A stretch of 64,000 bases of DNA from Dipetalonema caudispina (Eukaryota > Nematoda > Chromadorea > Rhabditida > Onchocercidae). Under the pieces are notes generated by a model. It was not told the DNA's origin. It saw only the letters and a list, made by a program, of their open reading frames with translations, and did not search any database. How positions within the stretch are numbered: position 1 is the stretch's first letter; each line of letters opens with the position of its first letter. Shown here piece by piece: positions 25,813 to 37,900 of this stretch. The stretch covers positions 62,001-126,000 of the forward strand of contig JABVXV010000116.1 of NCBI GenBank assembly GCA_013365325.1, written 5' to 3'. The position numbers and the translations under genes are program-made.

Positions 25813-26587
25813 ACAAAAATCGTTATCAGTATATGATACAACTGTTTGTTGAATATTATTACTTTGACTGCTCGTTTAATTTCATACTTTCATAACGATA
25901 TAATACACAAAACAGTAATCGTAATTACGATTTATGTGTCATTATTTCTTTATAGATTAAGTTAAAAAGTAAAAGACATAAATTAAGGTAACGTTTCATG
26001 TATTTCCACAAATTATATGTTTACTAGTTTGTTTATTTAACTTCATACACTGGAATTTTGTCTGGACCAAAACATAAAATGGTTCATTCCTTTTCCCCAA
26101 AAGAGAATTAATACCATCTATGGACAGAAAGAAGAATGAACCGCTGATCAAATTCCTTATTGAGCCTTCGCCTTGCTATCTAACCATCCAGAAAGCATGA
26201 TTTTTGTCTCAACAAACAAAATCAATCTTTTACCCCTCCAAGTCTCTTTAAAAAACGAGTAATAAATGGTATAAAAACTGAGAAGAAATTGAAAATATAT
26301 AACAAATTAAGTGCATTCAGTAAAAAAAATGGCTCTCAAGAATGTCGACCATTTCGACAAGTTAACCAATTTAAAATTAAGTTTACATATAAACTTAAAG
26401 CTAATCTCACTTCTAACAATTCATTCAATGCTCCACTTTTTCTTCAATACAACCTTTTCTAAACCATGCAGTTAAAGGAATTACGAACAGACTCGTCTGA
26501 CTCATATTGATCTCCATATGTGCTAGTGGCCAGAGACAGAGCCAAATAAGCTTGCTTGTCTACTTTGGATTTAGCTCCACCCTTAAA

Positions 26588-29500
26588 TTATTCTTCAGTC
26601 TGGTTTAAACAAGGACTACGGATAGTTCTTTCTCTTCCAAATGATTCAGCTTCAGCAATAAAATCGTCAAAAAAGCTGTCAAATTTACTGATGTTTTCCC
26701 ATCGTCCCAAGCAAAGAATTATGTGTGGTAGTTTGACGACCGATAACATCTGACCAAACAATTTATAGAGCAGATGTGCATCACACAGAAAATTTGGAAT
26801 TACCCGACAAGTCGACTCTTTGATGAACAAATAAAACTTTCATATTGTATTTATAGCCGAATCATTTAGTACAGTGTGGTCCGTAATTGTTCAATTCAGT
26901 TACGGAGCTACTTGGAGAAGGCTCATATTACCATTAGTAAGACAATTAGTTTTATTCATCTATAAAGTAAATTCAATTTTCCTCAAATCCTGTAAAAATT
27001 TTTAAAAAAAATAAGGAAAGAAAGAACATGCTTTGAGAAAATGTCACAAATACGTTGCAAAATCCGCAAGGCAGACTGGTCCGTTCCATAGCGCTGACCA
27101 AATGGAATATCTGATATAATGTGATCAACCATTGCATATTTCAAACAATCTAAAATATCACATTGGTCATAAGGAAAAATATATACTGGTATGAAAATAT
27201 TTTGAAATTTGCCATTAATAAAAAGCAGTTATATAAAATTTGCACTAGTTTACTAGGAATGGCAGGCATTAAGGAAAATAATTAGAGAATACAAATCATG
27301 CGAAACATATTCCAGGAAGCATTGATAAAACTACCCGAACACGACCGTGCGCTGGCCACCTAATGGTGGATGATACAAGCCATCAATGTAACTAACGAGA
27401 GGTGGATTAAATAGAATGATTCAGTATTTGACATCCAATACATTTTCCTGGTTACACCTAATGCACAGTTGTAGATATATCATCAACAGATGATAAAATA
27501 TAGCAAAATTTCACCACTAAATAAATCCATGCAAAGTAGGTCGAGTGATAGTTCTGCATCATCATTTTTACGTAAATAATCCACATTTTTCAGTGATTGT
27601 TGTAACGAATTCCAAGAGAAATCAATGCCCAAAAGAAAAACCTAAAAGTACTAAGATTCCAAAAACCAACATGGATGTAAAACAATGGGTACATAAGAAT
27701 GGAAAAGACATACGAGACGATCGTGATAAAAAATGACAAATTAGTCTTTTTTTTTTTAAATGATTAAAGTAAAATGTACTTGTGATATGGAATAGGACTA
27801 ATTGTAAGTGATAAATTTTTCAGAAAAAAATCTTCAACAAGGTAATCAAGGTTTTTTATAAAATCATTTGTATTACGAAAGAAGCCCTTAATTTACTACT
27901 TTTTTCTTTCAAGAAACTGAGAAAAAAGCTTCCCTTATCCCGGAAATCATGTGCAGCTTGCAGCAGGATAGAAGAAGAACCACAGGTCAGGTCGGCAACA
28001 ATGTCACCATCTTGAATGCTGACCATAGATAACATTGCATCCACAACAGTTGAACGCAGTGAATTGTTCAACAAATAACGTCGCTGAGATAAACGTTCTC
28101 TACAATTTGAAGAGCAATACCATGAAAATGTCGGGCTACATCATAATCATAAGGGATAATCACGTACACTAAACATGCAAACGATTCCGAAAAAACCTGC
28201 ATTGAATTTCAGGTACTACTGTTATTCAAAAATATTCCATCAGAAAGAAATAAAAAAAAACATTTTGAATTGAAATGCATTATATCTAAAATTCCTGAAA
28301 TATGATTGAAATAGTAAGGTGTTTGGAACTAGATTTTTTTTTTTGTCTTCATTCTCCTCTCCATAATAAGGAAGGTATTCAGCACGATACTAACCGAGTA
28401 ATCGGTATACCAATGAAGATATATTTTTCCGACAAATGTATACAAATTTCAATAGCACTGAAATGAAGCGAGCTGTTGAAACCAGATATCTGCTTGACGT
28501 GACGAGCGATGCTTGCGGAGAGCTTCTGTAGAATTAAAGTTGGGAATTTTCGGCATTATTTTGAACTATCAAAATATTTGACTTAACGAGTAATATGAAT
28601 TACTTTCTTTCGAAGCCAACATATGCCACATTTGGCACATAATCGAGAAAATCATAAGAGATAGCGTTTCGAAAGATAAAATCAAGAGCGTCAGCAAAGT
28701 CTGATAAGAACAAAAATTTCAGGATATATTCTCATAGCTCCATTTAAGAATAATATAGTTAAGGTTAAGTGGTACCAAAGCTATAGGAACCAAATTTAAA
28801 ATAAATAAATATCCAAAAACATTCATTTCCTGCTGGAATACCTCAGTATTAATTTTTCGACGCCACTTTCCAGTTGCTTTGAGCGATACACGGAAAGTTC
28901 TACTTTGTGTTGGCTCTCCACAAAACAAACAATTGAAAGCTGCTTCACAAGTAAAATTCAATGAGGAATTCCTATCACATAAACTGAACAGCTTATCGAA
29001 TAGCTCTTAAAAACAGAAAAATTACGCGGCATTCTAGAAAAAAGTTAGATGAAATTATGTAAGTAATTAACACGAATTATTTTGGTTCAAGAAAATATCC
29101 ATAATATATACATGTACTGACAACACAGTAAAGTGATAAAAAATTATGTTAATTACTTACGTCGTTTGTTCCAGCTGCAGTCGATCATTTCATAAGCTGC
29201 CACCAAGAACAATCTTTCGGCACATCGCAAATTGTACAATCTATTGGGATTACTCGCATCGAATAGCATTTTGCCTTCCATAACAGTCTCATCAATTTTC
29301 ACATCCTGCAAAACATTTTCATCCATGTTCTTTTGATGATATTTAGAAATGGATCAAAAATAAGTTATTTCTAGCAGCATAATATTCCAATATTAATTAC
29401 AATCTCAATTTTCTTAGCATTCAGCATTGATTGGCATTAGCATCACATATCAGAAAAAAAAAATAATCCGCTCGCTGATGAAAAGTTCCTGTTCGAGCAT

Positions 29501-29807
29501 GATGGGAAAGCCTACCGAACATCATTCAACAACAGCATTTCGATACTAACCGGAAACAGTGCCAGTTCATGTACTCGCCAATCCTTATATTTTTATTTTA
29601 AACCATTTAGGATTGTGATATTTCGGTCAAGTTGAGTCTCACACGAATCTTTGTTCTATTTTTCATTGAAGCGCCTTGTTGTAGCGTCCTCTTATATTAC
29701 ATCCAGGATATGTCCACAGAAATATTAAAATATATTACCTGAATTTGTTCCAGTTGTTTCTTCACGAATGGTTCCATACCTCGACCCATTGTAACACAAT
29801 ACCGCAT
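26588..29807 (-). CDS. THUMPD2: THUMPD2-like RNA (guanine-N2) methyltransferase
   Basis: THUMPD proteins pair an RNA-binding THUMP domain with a Rossmann-fold SAM methyltransferase; THUMPD2, with TRMT112, is reported to make m2G in U6 snRNA. Exons: 29807-29739, 29305-29161, 29005-28842, 28525-28395, 28099 to about 27919, 27185-27028, and a last exon ending at 26588. The start MRYCVTMGRGMEPFVKK matches the N terminus of human THUMPD2 as I recall it. THUMP-like blocks follow (RCAERLFLVAAYEMID, FRVSLKATGKWRRK, AIEICIHLSEKYIFIGIP). The methyltransferase has SLRSTVVDAM, the SAM-loop strand DIVADLTCGSSSILLQAA and catalytic motif SDIPFGQR. Family members usually have DPMCG-x-G in the SAM loop, so Pro and the second Gly are replaced. 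The join between about 27919 and 27185 is unresolved, and the expected second strand (G-x-D-x-S) was not found. The last exon's start is also uncertain. Confidence 0.8.
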
Positions 29808-31990
29808 CCTAACAATTCAGGTTTTTCCCTTTTTTCCTCACACAAAATTTGGGTGCTGAAAAAAGTATCCTGAAATCATGGACCAAATATTCCAGGACAG
29901 ACTTCCCAGTTACTTACAATATCGAAGTACAATAGCTCTTGGTTAAATTCAAAAATAAGGAAGCACTTGCAGAATTTTTAAGTAATTTAAAACATTCCAT
30001 CAACAACTCGTATAAATATATCTCACATCCACAATATCTCCTTTTCCTATACTGCAGAAAATTTCCCGGTATATTAAAAAGTTTCTCTTCAGTTTCTTTG
30101 ATAACAACCTACTTGATAACTAAGTCATCAGCAGAACAAATGAACCTAAGGAAATGAAAAAATTACTTCTTCAAAACTAATAGAAAGAAAAGTATTTTAA
30201 ACTTAATCACTATCAGACATTTCGTGCACAACGATGTATAAATTAAGGGTAAAACGATAATCAAACGTTTTATTCGCTGATTTCAACAGAAAGAAACGGA
30301 TAAAGAAACAAATGAACATGAAAACAAAAATTTCGTTGAGGTATACCGGATCTATGTGTATGGCAAATTCATAAATACCGGATATGAAAGATTTTCAACA
30401 ACAAAAATTTGTCAAAATAATTGATGCTATGGATGATGTTATAAGTACTTTTTTTACAATAACAAATGAGTAAATTACATTAGCTTTCTTGAAAAAAAAA
30501 ACAAATTATCCTAATAAAAAATGCGAGTAAATTAATGGAGGAAATAACAACTTCGATAAAATTGGCAACTTGAAGAAAAAATTCAAGGTTGTGCAATATG
30601 TTGGGTATAGCAGATAAATATGATAAGAATAAGTTTGGATATTAATGTGAACAAATCAGAATCTTTTTTTTTTTTTCAGCTCAAATGAAAAGGAAAAAAA
30701 GGCGAATAGTTCTCAACTACTTTACTAATTTCAAGGATTATTTGACTATCAATAAAGGGAATCATATTTAAAGTCGAAAAATGTACTGTTAAATTCGTAA
30801 TTGAATTTATTATCAGAAACAACCATAATTTTTAGTCAGGGTGAAAAATTTCGAAAAAATTCGAAGTTTCATTAGTTTAAATAATGTTTTTTTTTTTTTA
30901 AACTCTTCCCAATCTAAAGGATTTTTAAAACTGCGCAACACTCAAAACAAATTGAGCATGCTCTCAGCTGCTGCACATAATATGATATCCCGATATTTCA
31001 TGCAATACCCAATGAATAACAAAAATGATAACAGCAAAAACTGAACTTTTCATTTAAGAAATTCGAGCAAACAACCTCACAAGATTAAAATTTGGAAAAA
31101 AAATTGACAAAGGAAGAAATGAAACTTGCATACTACCCGGTTAAAACAAAACAATGAAAGAAAAAGAAAGAACCGAACTCAAAATATATAACACGTAGTA
31201 ATCAAAACCACCGAAATCAAAATCAAAACCACGTAGTAATCAAAACCATTCATTGACACCGAACTAAATTGGACTGGAAAAAAACAAAGATGAAAAAAGA
31301 ACAAAGTTGAGTTTCCTTCTTTGAAAATGTTGAATGAAAAATTTTGCTGTATTTTGAAAGGGAAAGATAGAAGAGATGAGTGGAAACTGAAAACCCGGAA
31401 GTATAAGATCAAATTGGATAAGTATATATCTCCATGAAAGGTATCAATACATGGCACTTGTATACCTTCAGCAATTTATAAAATCAAACGTGGGATAAAA
31501 TCTAAGAAAAAGAACCTCAGATGATCCTTCCCCAGCATTTCGGAATCAGCACCCAAAACCCTTCGATTATTTCATTTAAAAGAGATATATGTATTTTTTT
31601 TTTTTGTCATTTCAACACACGAAATTTCCAGGCATGCTTCCCGACTCTCTTGACAGTAATAACCAGCCAAAGCCAACCCGTTGAAAAGAGACTGACAGTG
31701 GTAAAAATTAGTAATAAACGACACTAAAGAAAAAATTTCATGAGGAGAGTATAACATCGAACATTCATTCCATATTATCTTATAGATTATAAGAAAAATT
31801 AACCTGAACAATGAAAACACACTGAGAATTTCAAGTCTTCGACAGCGATACAGCAATAATGAGTAATATTGAACTAAATTATGCTAACGTCAAATGTATA
31901 TATGTGTGCGACAAAATGTTCTAATGTGCGATGAAAACTCAGGCTTATCATATTCAGTAACTTCGAAGGTAAACTGAATGATTGTCGCTA
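29808..31990. other. Spacer between hif-1 and the THUMPD2-like gene
   Basis: This holds the 3' flank of hif-1 and the upstream flank of the THUMPD2-like gene. A TTGTTAG acceptor sits next to that gene's ATG and may be a trans-splice site. A two-copy repeat lies at 31193-31250. The open frames here look like chance. Confidence 0.45.
31193..31250. repeat. Two-copy direct repeat, 38-bp period
   Basis: ACGTAGTAATCAAAACCA occurs at 31193-31210 and again at 31231-31248. Shorter ATCAAAA copies lie between them, which suggests slippage. Confidence 0.75.
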
Positions 31991-34900
31991 TCATCGATGG
32001 AACATCCCAGTTGGATGATCGTTAGACCGAGTACATGTTGCTGTAAGTTCTACTTCCAACCATGGAGTTGCTGTTGCTGCTCCAGAGTTCACATTGTCTT
32101 GATGACGCTGCTGATATTGCTGTTGCAAGTGACGCCACGAAGTAGCTGAAGAACAATTTAGAACGGCAATATTCGTTTTTAAGATTCCAAATATTATAAC
32201 ACGTTAAGCGTTTAAGAAGTCAAATAAACTTACCTGTAAGACCAAATGGATTTGGTTTTGAAAGAAGTGAAATGCTGGAATTTGCATACATATTTGATCG
32301 ATCAAATGCCATTTGCATTGGTATCGATACATTCCCCAGTAGTGCCACACCCTAAAACGTCATAAAATAAATCAAATGAAAGCAATTTAAAAACTGCTAT
32401 TAATAAGAAATTCAAGTATATGAAAATTTTCGTTCCAAAATTTTGCTACTCTCAATCCCATTCTTAATCCATTCCTCTTCCTTTCTTTTCTCAGTTCATC
32501 TCTATAAACTCTTAATATTTCCCTTTTTCTTTATAGTTCCAATTTTGACAAATTCTCTATTTTACCCTTTCTTCGGCAGGCAAACTTGGTAGTGGTGCCG
32601 GATCTGACGGTATCCAATCAACAAAGCTAAATTCTGGTAAAAGTCCCTGTAAGTCTGTTGACAGTTGCATCATATCATCATGCGCCACAAATGGTGCAAA
32701 CATCTGCCAGTCATCAGAACCTTCTATAGTATCTAAAAGGAATTTCAATCAGGATAAGGAAGCATCAGTGCGTGAGCAATATCGAAGAACGGAGAAGTAT
32801 TTTCTCAAAACATCCTACACCAAAGAAATCTACAAGTTCTTGGGATTATTTGAGACAAATTTAAAATAAGAGTACTTTCACTTACCACTACCACTATTTT
32901 CTTTATTATGAGCGACTCGTGGAATTTCTGTAGCACAGTTCACTGGACTTGTGGACAGGTTTGATTCTGTGTGGACGGAATTATTGTTGAAAGCAAGTAT
33001 GGTATTAGAAGAAGTCGCTGCAGCGGCAGTGAAACTGTTGTTAAGATAAGGATCGTAAGTCAAGGGACGAGAATACTGAATACCAGTAGATAAAGTGGAG
33101 AACATATTGCCTGGGCCTCGATCGGTTCCAGTTACAGCTGTTGCTCCACCGCTAATGTTACTTTGCGGCGGTAGATATGCATCTATAATATATGCAAGTT
33201 TTTTTCGTTTCGGTCTTTGTTTTTGCATTGGCAAAGTAATTTTTAAAACTTTACACCATTCGCCTTATACTTCCTTCCGTATTTTAATTTCATCACGATA
33301 CATTTTTTTCTAATTTGTTTCCAAAAAATTCCTAAATGATAAAACATGATTTATTTATCATGTTGTCTCGAGGAATATGGGAAATTTCGAGAATGTTTAG
33401 CTTACAGTCTCTGTCCCTAAATCATTAACAAAGATTCGCAAAGAGAGGGGAGCAATTATCAAGCAATATAATTGCGAATGTTGAGTGCACTCAAGATAGG
33501 TACCGGGCTAAATGTGGAAAACGAAATCGATAATCACACGAAAAAGGTGTTTATTTCCAAACACAAGATTTGCCAGAACTGTCTGATCCCGCAATCTGAT
33601 GGAAATGCTCTTACGAGAGCTGAGCGAAGAGGCTCGCAATACAGCTCAGCGGTTGAATTGACCTACTTAACTCAATCACAGACTAGATTGCAAGACGAGG
33701 CATACCGAAGTTCGATGCATTCCCATAGAGGTTATTTTCTTTAGAATATTTTGCAAGCGGCAAATATTCAACTCATGACATCACTCCCAGATATATATAT
33801 CCCTTTGAGGAAAGCGATGTAGCAAAACGGATAGACATTCTAAATCTTAAAATAACAAAAACTATTACCGGTTGCTGAAACCGCGGATAACCGTACGGTA
33901 TTAAAAATAGTTGCTGTTGAGGATTCTGAAAAATCTGCTTGAAAGGAATGATTATTGCAATCACGTGTATTTCCATTAGCTGCTCCTTCGCCACAATTTT
34001 CTCTTACATTGTTTGTTCGTAATCGACAACGGTCAGTTTCAGTAGCAAGTGGATCGAATTCTTCCCCTCCATTCTCTGAAAAAGGAGTTGAAAAAATTCG
34101 AATGCATAACATGAAAAATTGCCAATATTCTCGAACAGATTCAAAAATTGACTTTTGGGTTGCTTATAATGCTATCGATAGAGAGATTCATTGCTTCAAT
34201 CAACCATTTGTCTTTCCCGAAAACTTTAGCGGGAACTTCTACAAACTTACATAAACTTCAATAAAGTTGTAGTATAAAGATATGCAGCGGAAAAGTTGCG
34301 AATGAAAATAAACTGATAGGGAATTTACTAGGATGATATCTAGTCCACTACAGCAAAATTTCCAGCGTTTTTATTTTGATGACAAATAATTTTATTTATG
34401 CGAATTTAACGAAGACTTCAAAAAGCAGTGCCCGATGGATACACTAATAGCACTTCGGTATACGCTTTAAAGAAGTTCACAACTAGTTATTTAGAGGTTA
34501 AAGTGATAGAAAAAAAAACTTTAGAAGCTTGCTAAAAACGAACCGTCATGTGAGAACGGAATGTTCGAAGTGTTTCCATGAACATAATCGTTGGTACCCG
34601 CTACTGTAATGCCGTTTTTTGTACCGTAATTGATGGTTTCGACTCGTGTTGCCGTTGTTGCCGTATACTTTGTTGATTCGCTGTTATATTCGGTATGATC
34701 TGAAAAACAATACTTTAATGCCATTTCTGATAGATAACAAAATCGGAAGAAGAAGCAAGTAAAAAAATTAAGAGTTTGGAAATTATAAAAAGTAGCTACG
34801 GAAGGTATCGATTTTTGAACACTTGAAATTTTGGGATACCCCGGAAAATCTTTTATGGAAAATTGGGGTAATATGCTGAAAATCCCAAAGAAATCGACGA

Positions 34901-37900
34901 AAAATGTATTCCGCCACTGATTAATAAAGCTTCACACTAAAGAAAATGAAAAAAAAAATCACTTAGATGCTATATGAAAACATAAATAAATTGATTATAA
35001 CTACTTTGTCATGTCTTCTTTCTTTCTTGATATACTACAGGTATTAAGTCACATTCTCTTTTAGCCTGATAAAAAAAAAAAGCTAAATCCGTACAATTAA
35101 TTTTAAAACAAATTGACGCATTTACAGCACACAACTCGTGCGCTTTGCACCAATTATAATACCATTTTTGATGTAAAAACTGAAAAGAGTAGTTTTCAAC
35201 CTCAATTAAGCATCCAAAAAGAAAAAAAAAATACGAGGAATATGTTATTTCCAGAAAAAAAAGGTGAAATATACATACTTTTATTGCTTTCAGTTCGGAA
35301 AAGCAACGCTCCTGGGGGAGATTTGTTACGTTGTTGAGCACGAAAAAGCCACTGTAATACTTCATTATAACTGCTCTTCACTGGTTCTGCAAACATTTTT
35401 CTACTTATACATGATCGAGGAATAAAAAATTTACAGAAATAAAACACTATAAAATGAGGTTATGAAAGAGATCAAATTTCCTTTTATCCTCAGTCAAGTC
35501 TTGCTACCACTTTCTCTGAAAATTTGAAATTTGCCTTCTTTTTATTTGATAATTTTTAAGAAATTTCTAAGTAATATATCCGTCAGTAATTCATCGCGCA
35601 ACGATCCACTTAACCAACAGTACTGACTAAGTTAGATTAAAGAATGCTGCTATACGATAATTTAAAACAACAATGTCTAATATTATTGTTCAGAGCTTTA
35701 CAATGCGAGATACTAAAACTAACTACTAACTATCAAACTATTTAGTTCAATGCATTCAAACTTCTCATCTATCGATGGTTACTTGAATTTTTAAGACCTG
35801 CGCTAAACTTTCTTAGTTTTAATTCTTTTCATTAAGACAGAGAGAAGAAAAAGCGTAAGGGACTGCTAGATCATGTGTTACTTAATTTTTTAAAGGACGA
35901 AACGAAAAAAAGAGCAATAAGTGCATTTTAAATAATCGTTCATAATAAATTAAATTCTCTTTCCTAATATTATTATCTAACCTGAAAAATTCCGCTTCAT
36001 AAATGCGATAAAATTACAAAAATTAAAAAAGGGAAAAAAAAGTAACGCACCTGAACTCTCTGTCATTTCTTGCTTTATTGGCATTAATGCCGGACATAAT
36101 GTTGCATTACCGTTCTTTCCGTTTATAAACGAATCCCGTTCACTTTGAGTACTAAAGCTCACATCATCAATTTGATACAAAAACATAGTTTCAGGGCTAT
36201 AAAAAAAATAACATTCTACACCTCAAAATAACTAATGAAATGACAAATTTACACCTAATTTTCAACATTTAAGGGCTTTAAATTTATATGGGAAGTAATA
36301 GAAACTTAAATTTTTGCTTGACAATGAGGTTTTGAGAGTTCCTACTTATTCTGTATTAATATCCATAACTTCATTTCACTAAATTTTTCAGTCCGAAATT
36401 TTGTATAAATGTAATTCAAGCGAATTTACAACAGGTTGATGTCTTGAATGAAATGTTTCACCTAAAACAGATATTTGCACTATAATTAGACGGAATTTAT
36501 ACATATATCAGAGGACTGCATGATTTCTTAAAGGATGATAAATCGGCTTCTAATATTAAAATCTTTAAATCCTAGTAATATATCGTCAATACTGACCCGC
36601 TAAAATGAAAGAATGGCATTATACTAGTGATAAGTAAAGGAATTTATCATTTTTCGCCAATCTAATTCAACCTTACTGCATAAGATATATCTTTTAATCT
36701 TAGGCTCCCATAGTTTAATTTAGTATTATTCAGATTAGATTTGTTGAATAAACCTCAATCCTTCAAATACTATATCTTATTAAATCATTATATTGCAAGC
36801 AACAAGTGTATCAAGATTTTGCCCACTTCATTTTCCTTAACAAATTTGATCTCATTTGAAAATTTGATTAGGAATCTCGCAAATGAACTCAATTAAACCA
36901 AAACAGAGATGAGAATGCAACTTTCAGATACAATAGCGAAAGACAGGACAAGACAGTATGAAACGTTTTTTTTTAATCTAAGAAAACTTAATACAATAAG
37001 GAACAAAATTCTTTATAAATTTTCCACGGAAACAAAAAAATGAAGGAATTTGAAACTCAAGTACTGAAAAATACTAAATACCAACCCAATTAACTGGTGC
37101 ACACAGATGATATACTGTCCTTTTTGTCCTTTTGCCGTATGATTAACGGAAGTCGCTTCCGTCTGTACCCATAATACTGATTTATTAAGACCAATTAAAC
37201 GGTAGTACGGTGTCCGCGTATGACCCTTTGTAAGCATTTCACGTATCGAAACAACCACCACGTCAAGATCGGCCGGATGGACCAAATTGTAAAACGAGGT
37301 ACCCATTAAAGAACGCGCTTCATGACGCAAAATATAGTTGAAACTTAAAAAAAATGGCGTAATAAAGGTCAGATTATATTTCATAATCATTTCATTTTCA
37401 GTTTGTAATGGTACGTTCAAATTTAATGTCCAAAAAAAAAAAAACTGCTCACGTCTGCTGATAATTTATAAGCTGTTCACACATTTTTTTAATAAATTTT
37501 TTCAACAATACCTTTTTTAGTAAATTGTTTTTTGTTCTACATTTTATCTAACTCAGTTACACTTTTCCAAAGATACCAAAATGCACTACTCTTTCACAGT
37601 ATCTTGAGACCCACAAGGGTAATGAAATATGAAGTGAGGCCGCAATATGGCAATATTCGTGACTAGAATTTATAGCAATTCGTGGTTAACAGGAATATAA
37701 AAAGTAATAAATAAGTTTGTTCTAAAACATATAACTTCATTACTTCGAACATTTTGATACGTTTCATTGAACACTAATCGCGAAATTTTAAGCGTATTAT
37801 TAAAATGGAAGGCTTTGATAACCTCCTACTAATTTCTTATTCAATTATATTTACTTTCTAATACAACAAATTATAAACCTTTCACTGACATATGAAAATC

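Noticed and set aside
33095..34254. Three plus-strand open frames of 72-99 residues
   Set aside because: They lie opposite or beside hif-1 exons, have no splice context and resemble no protein family.
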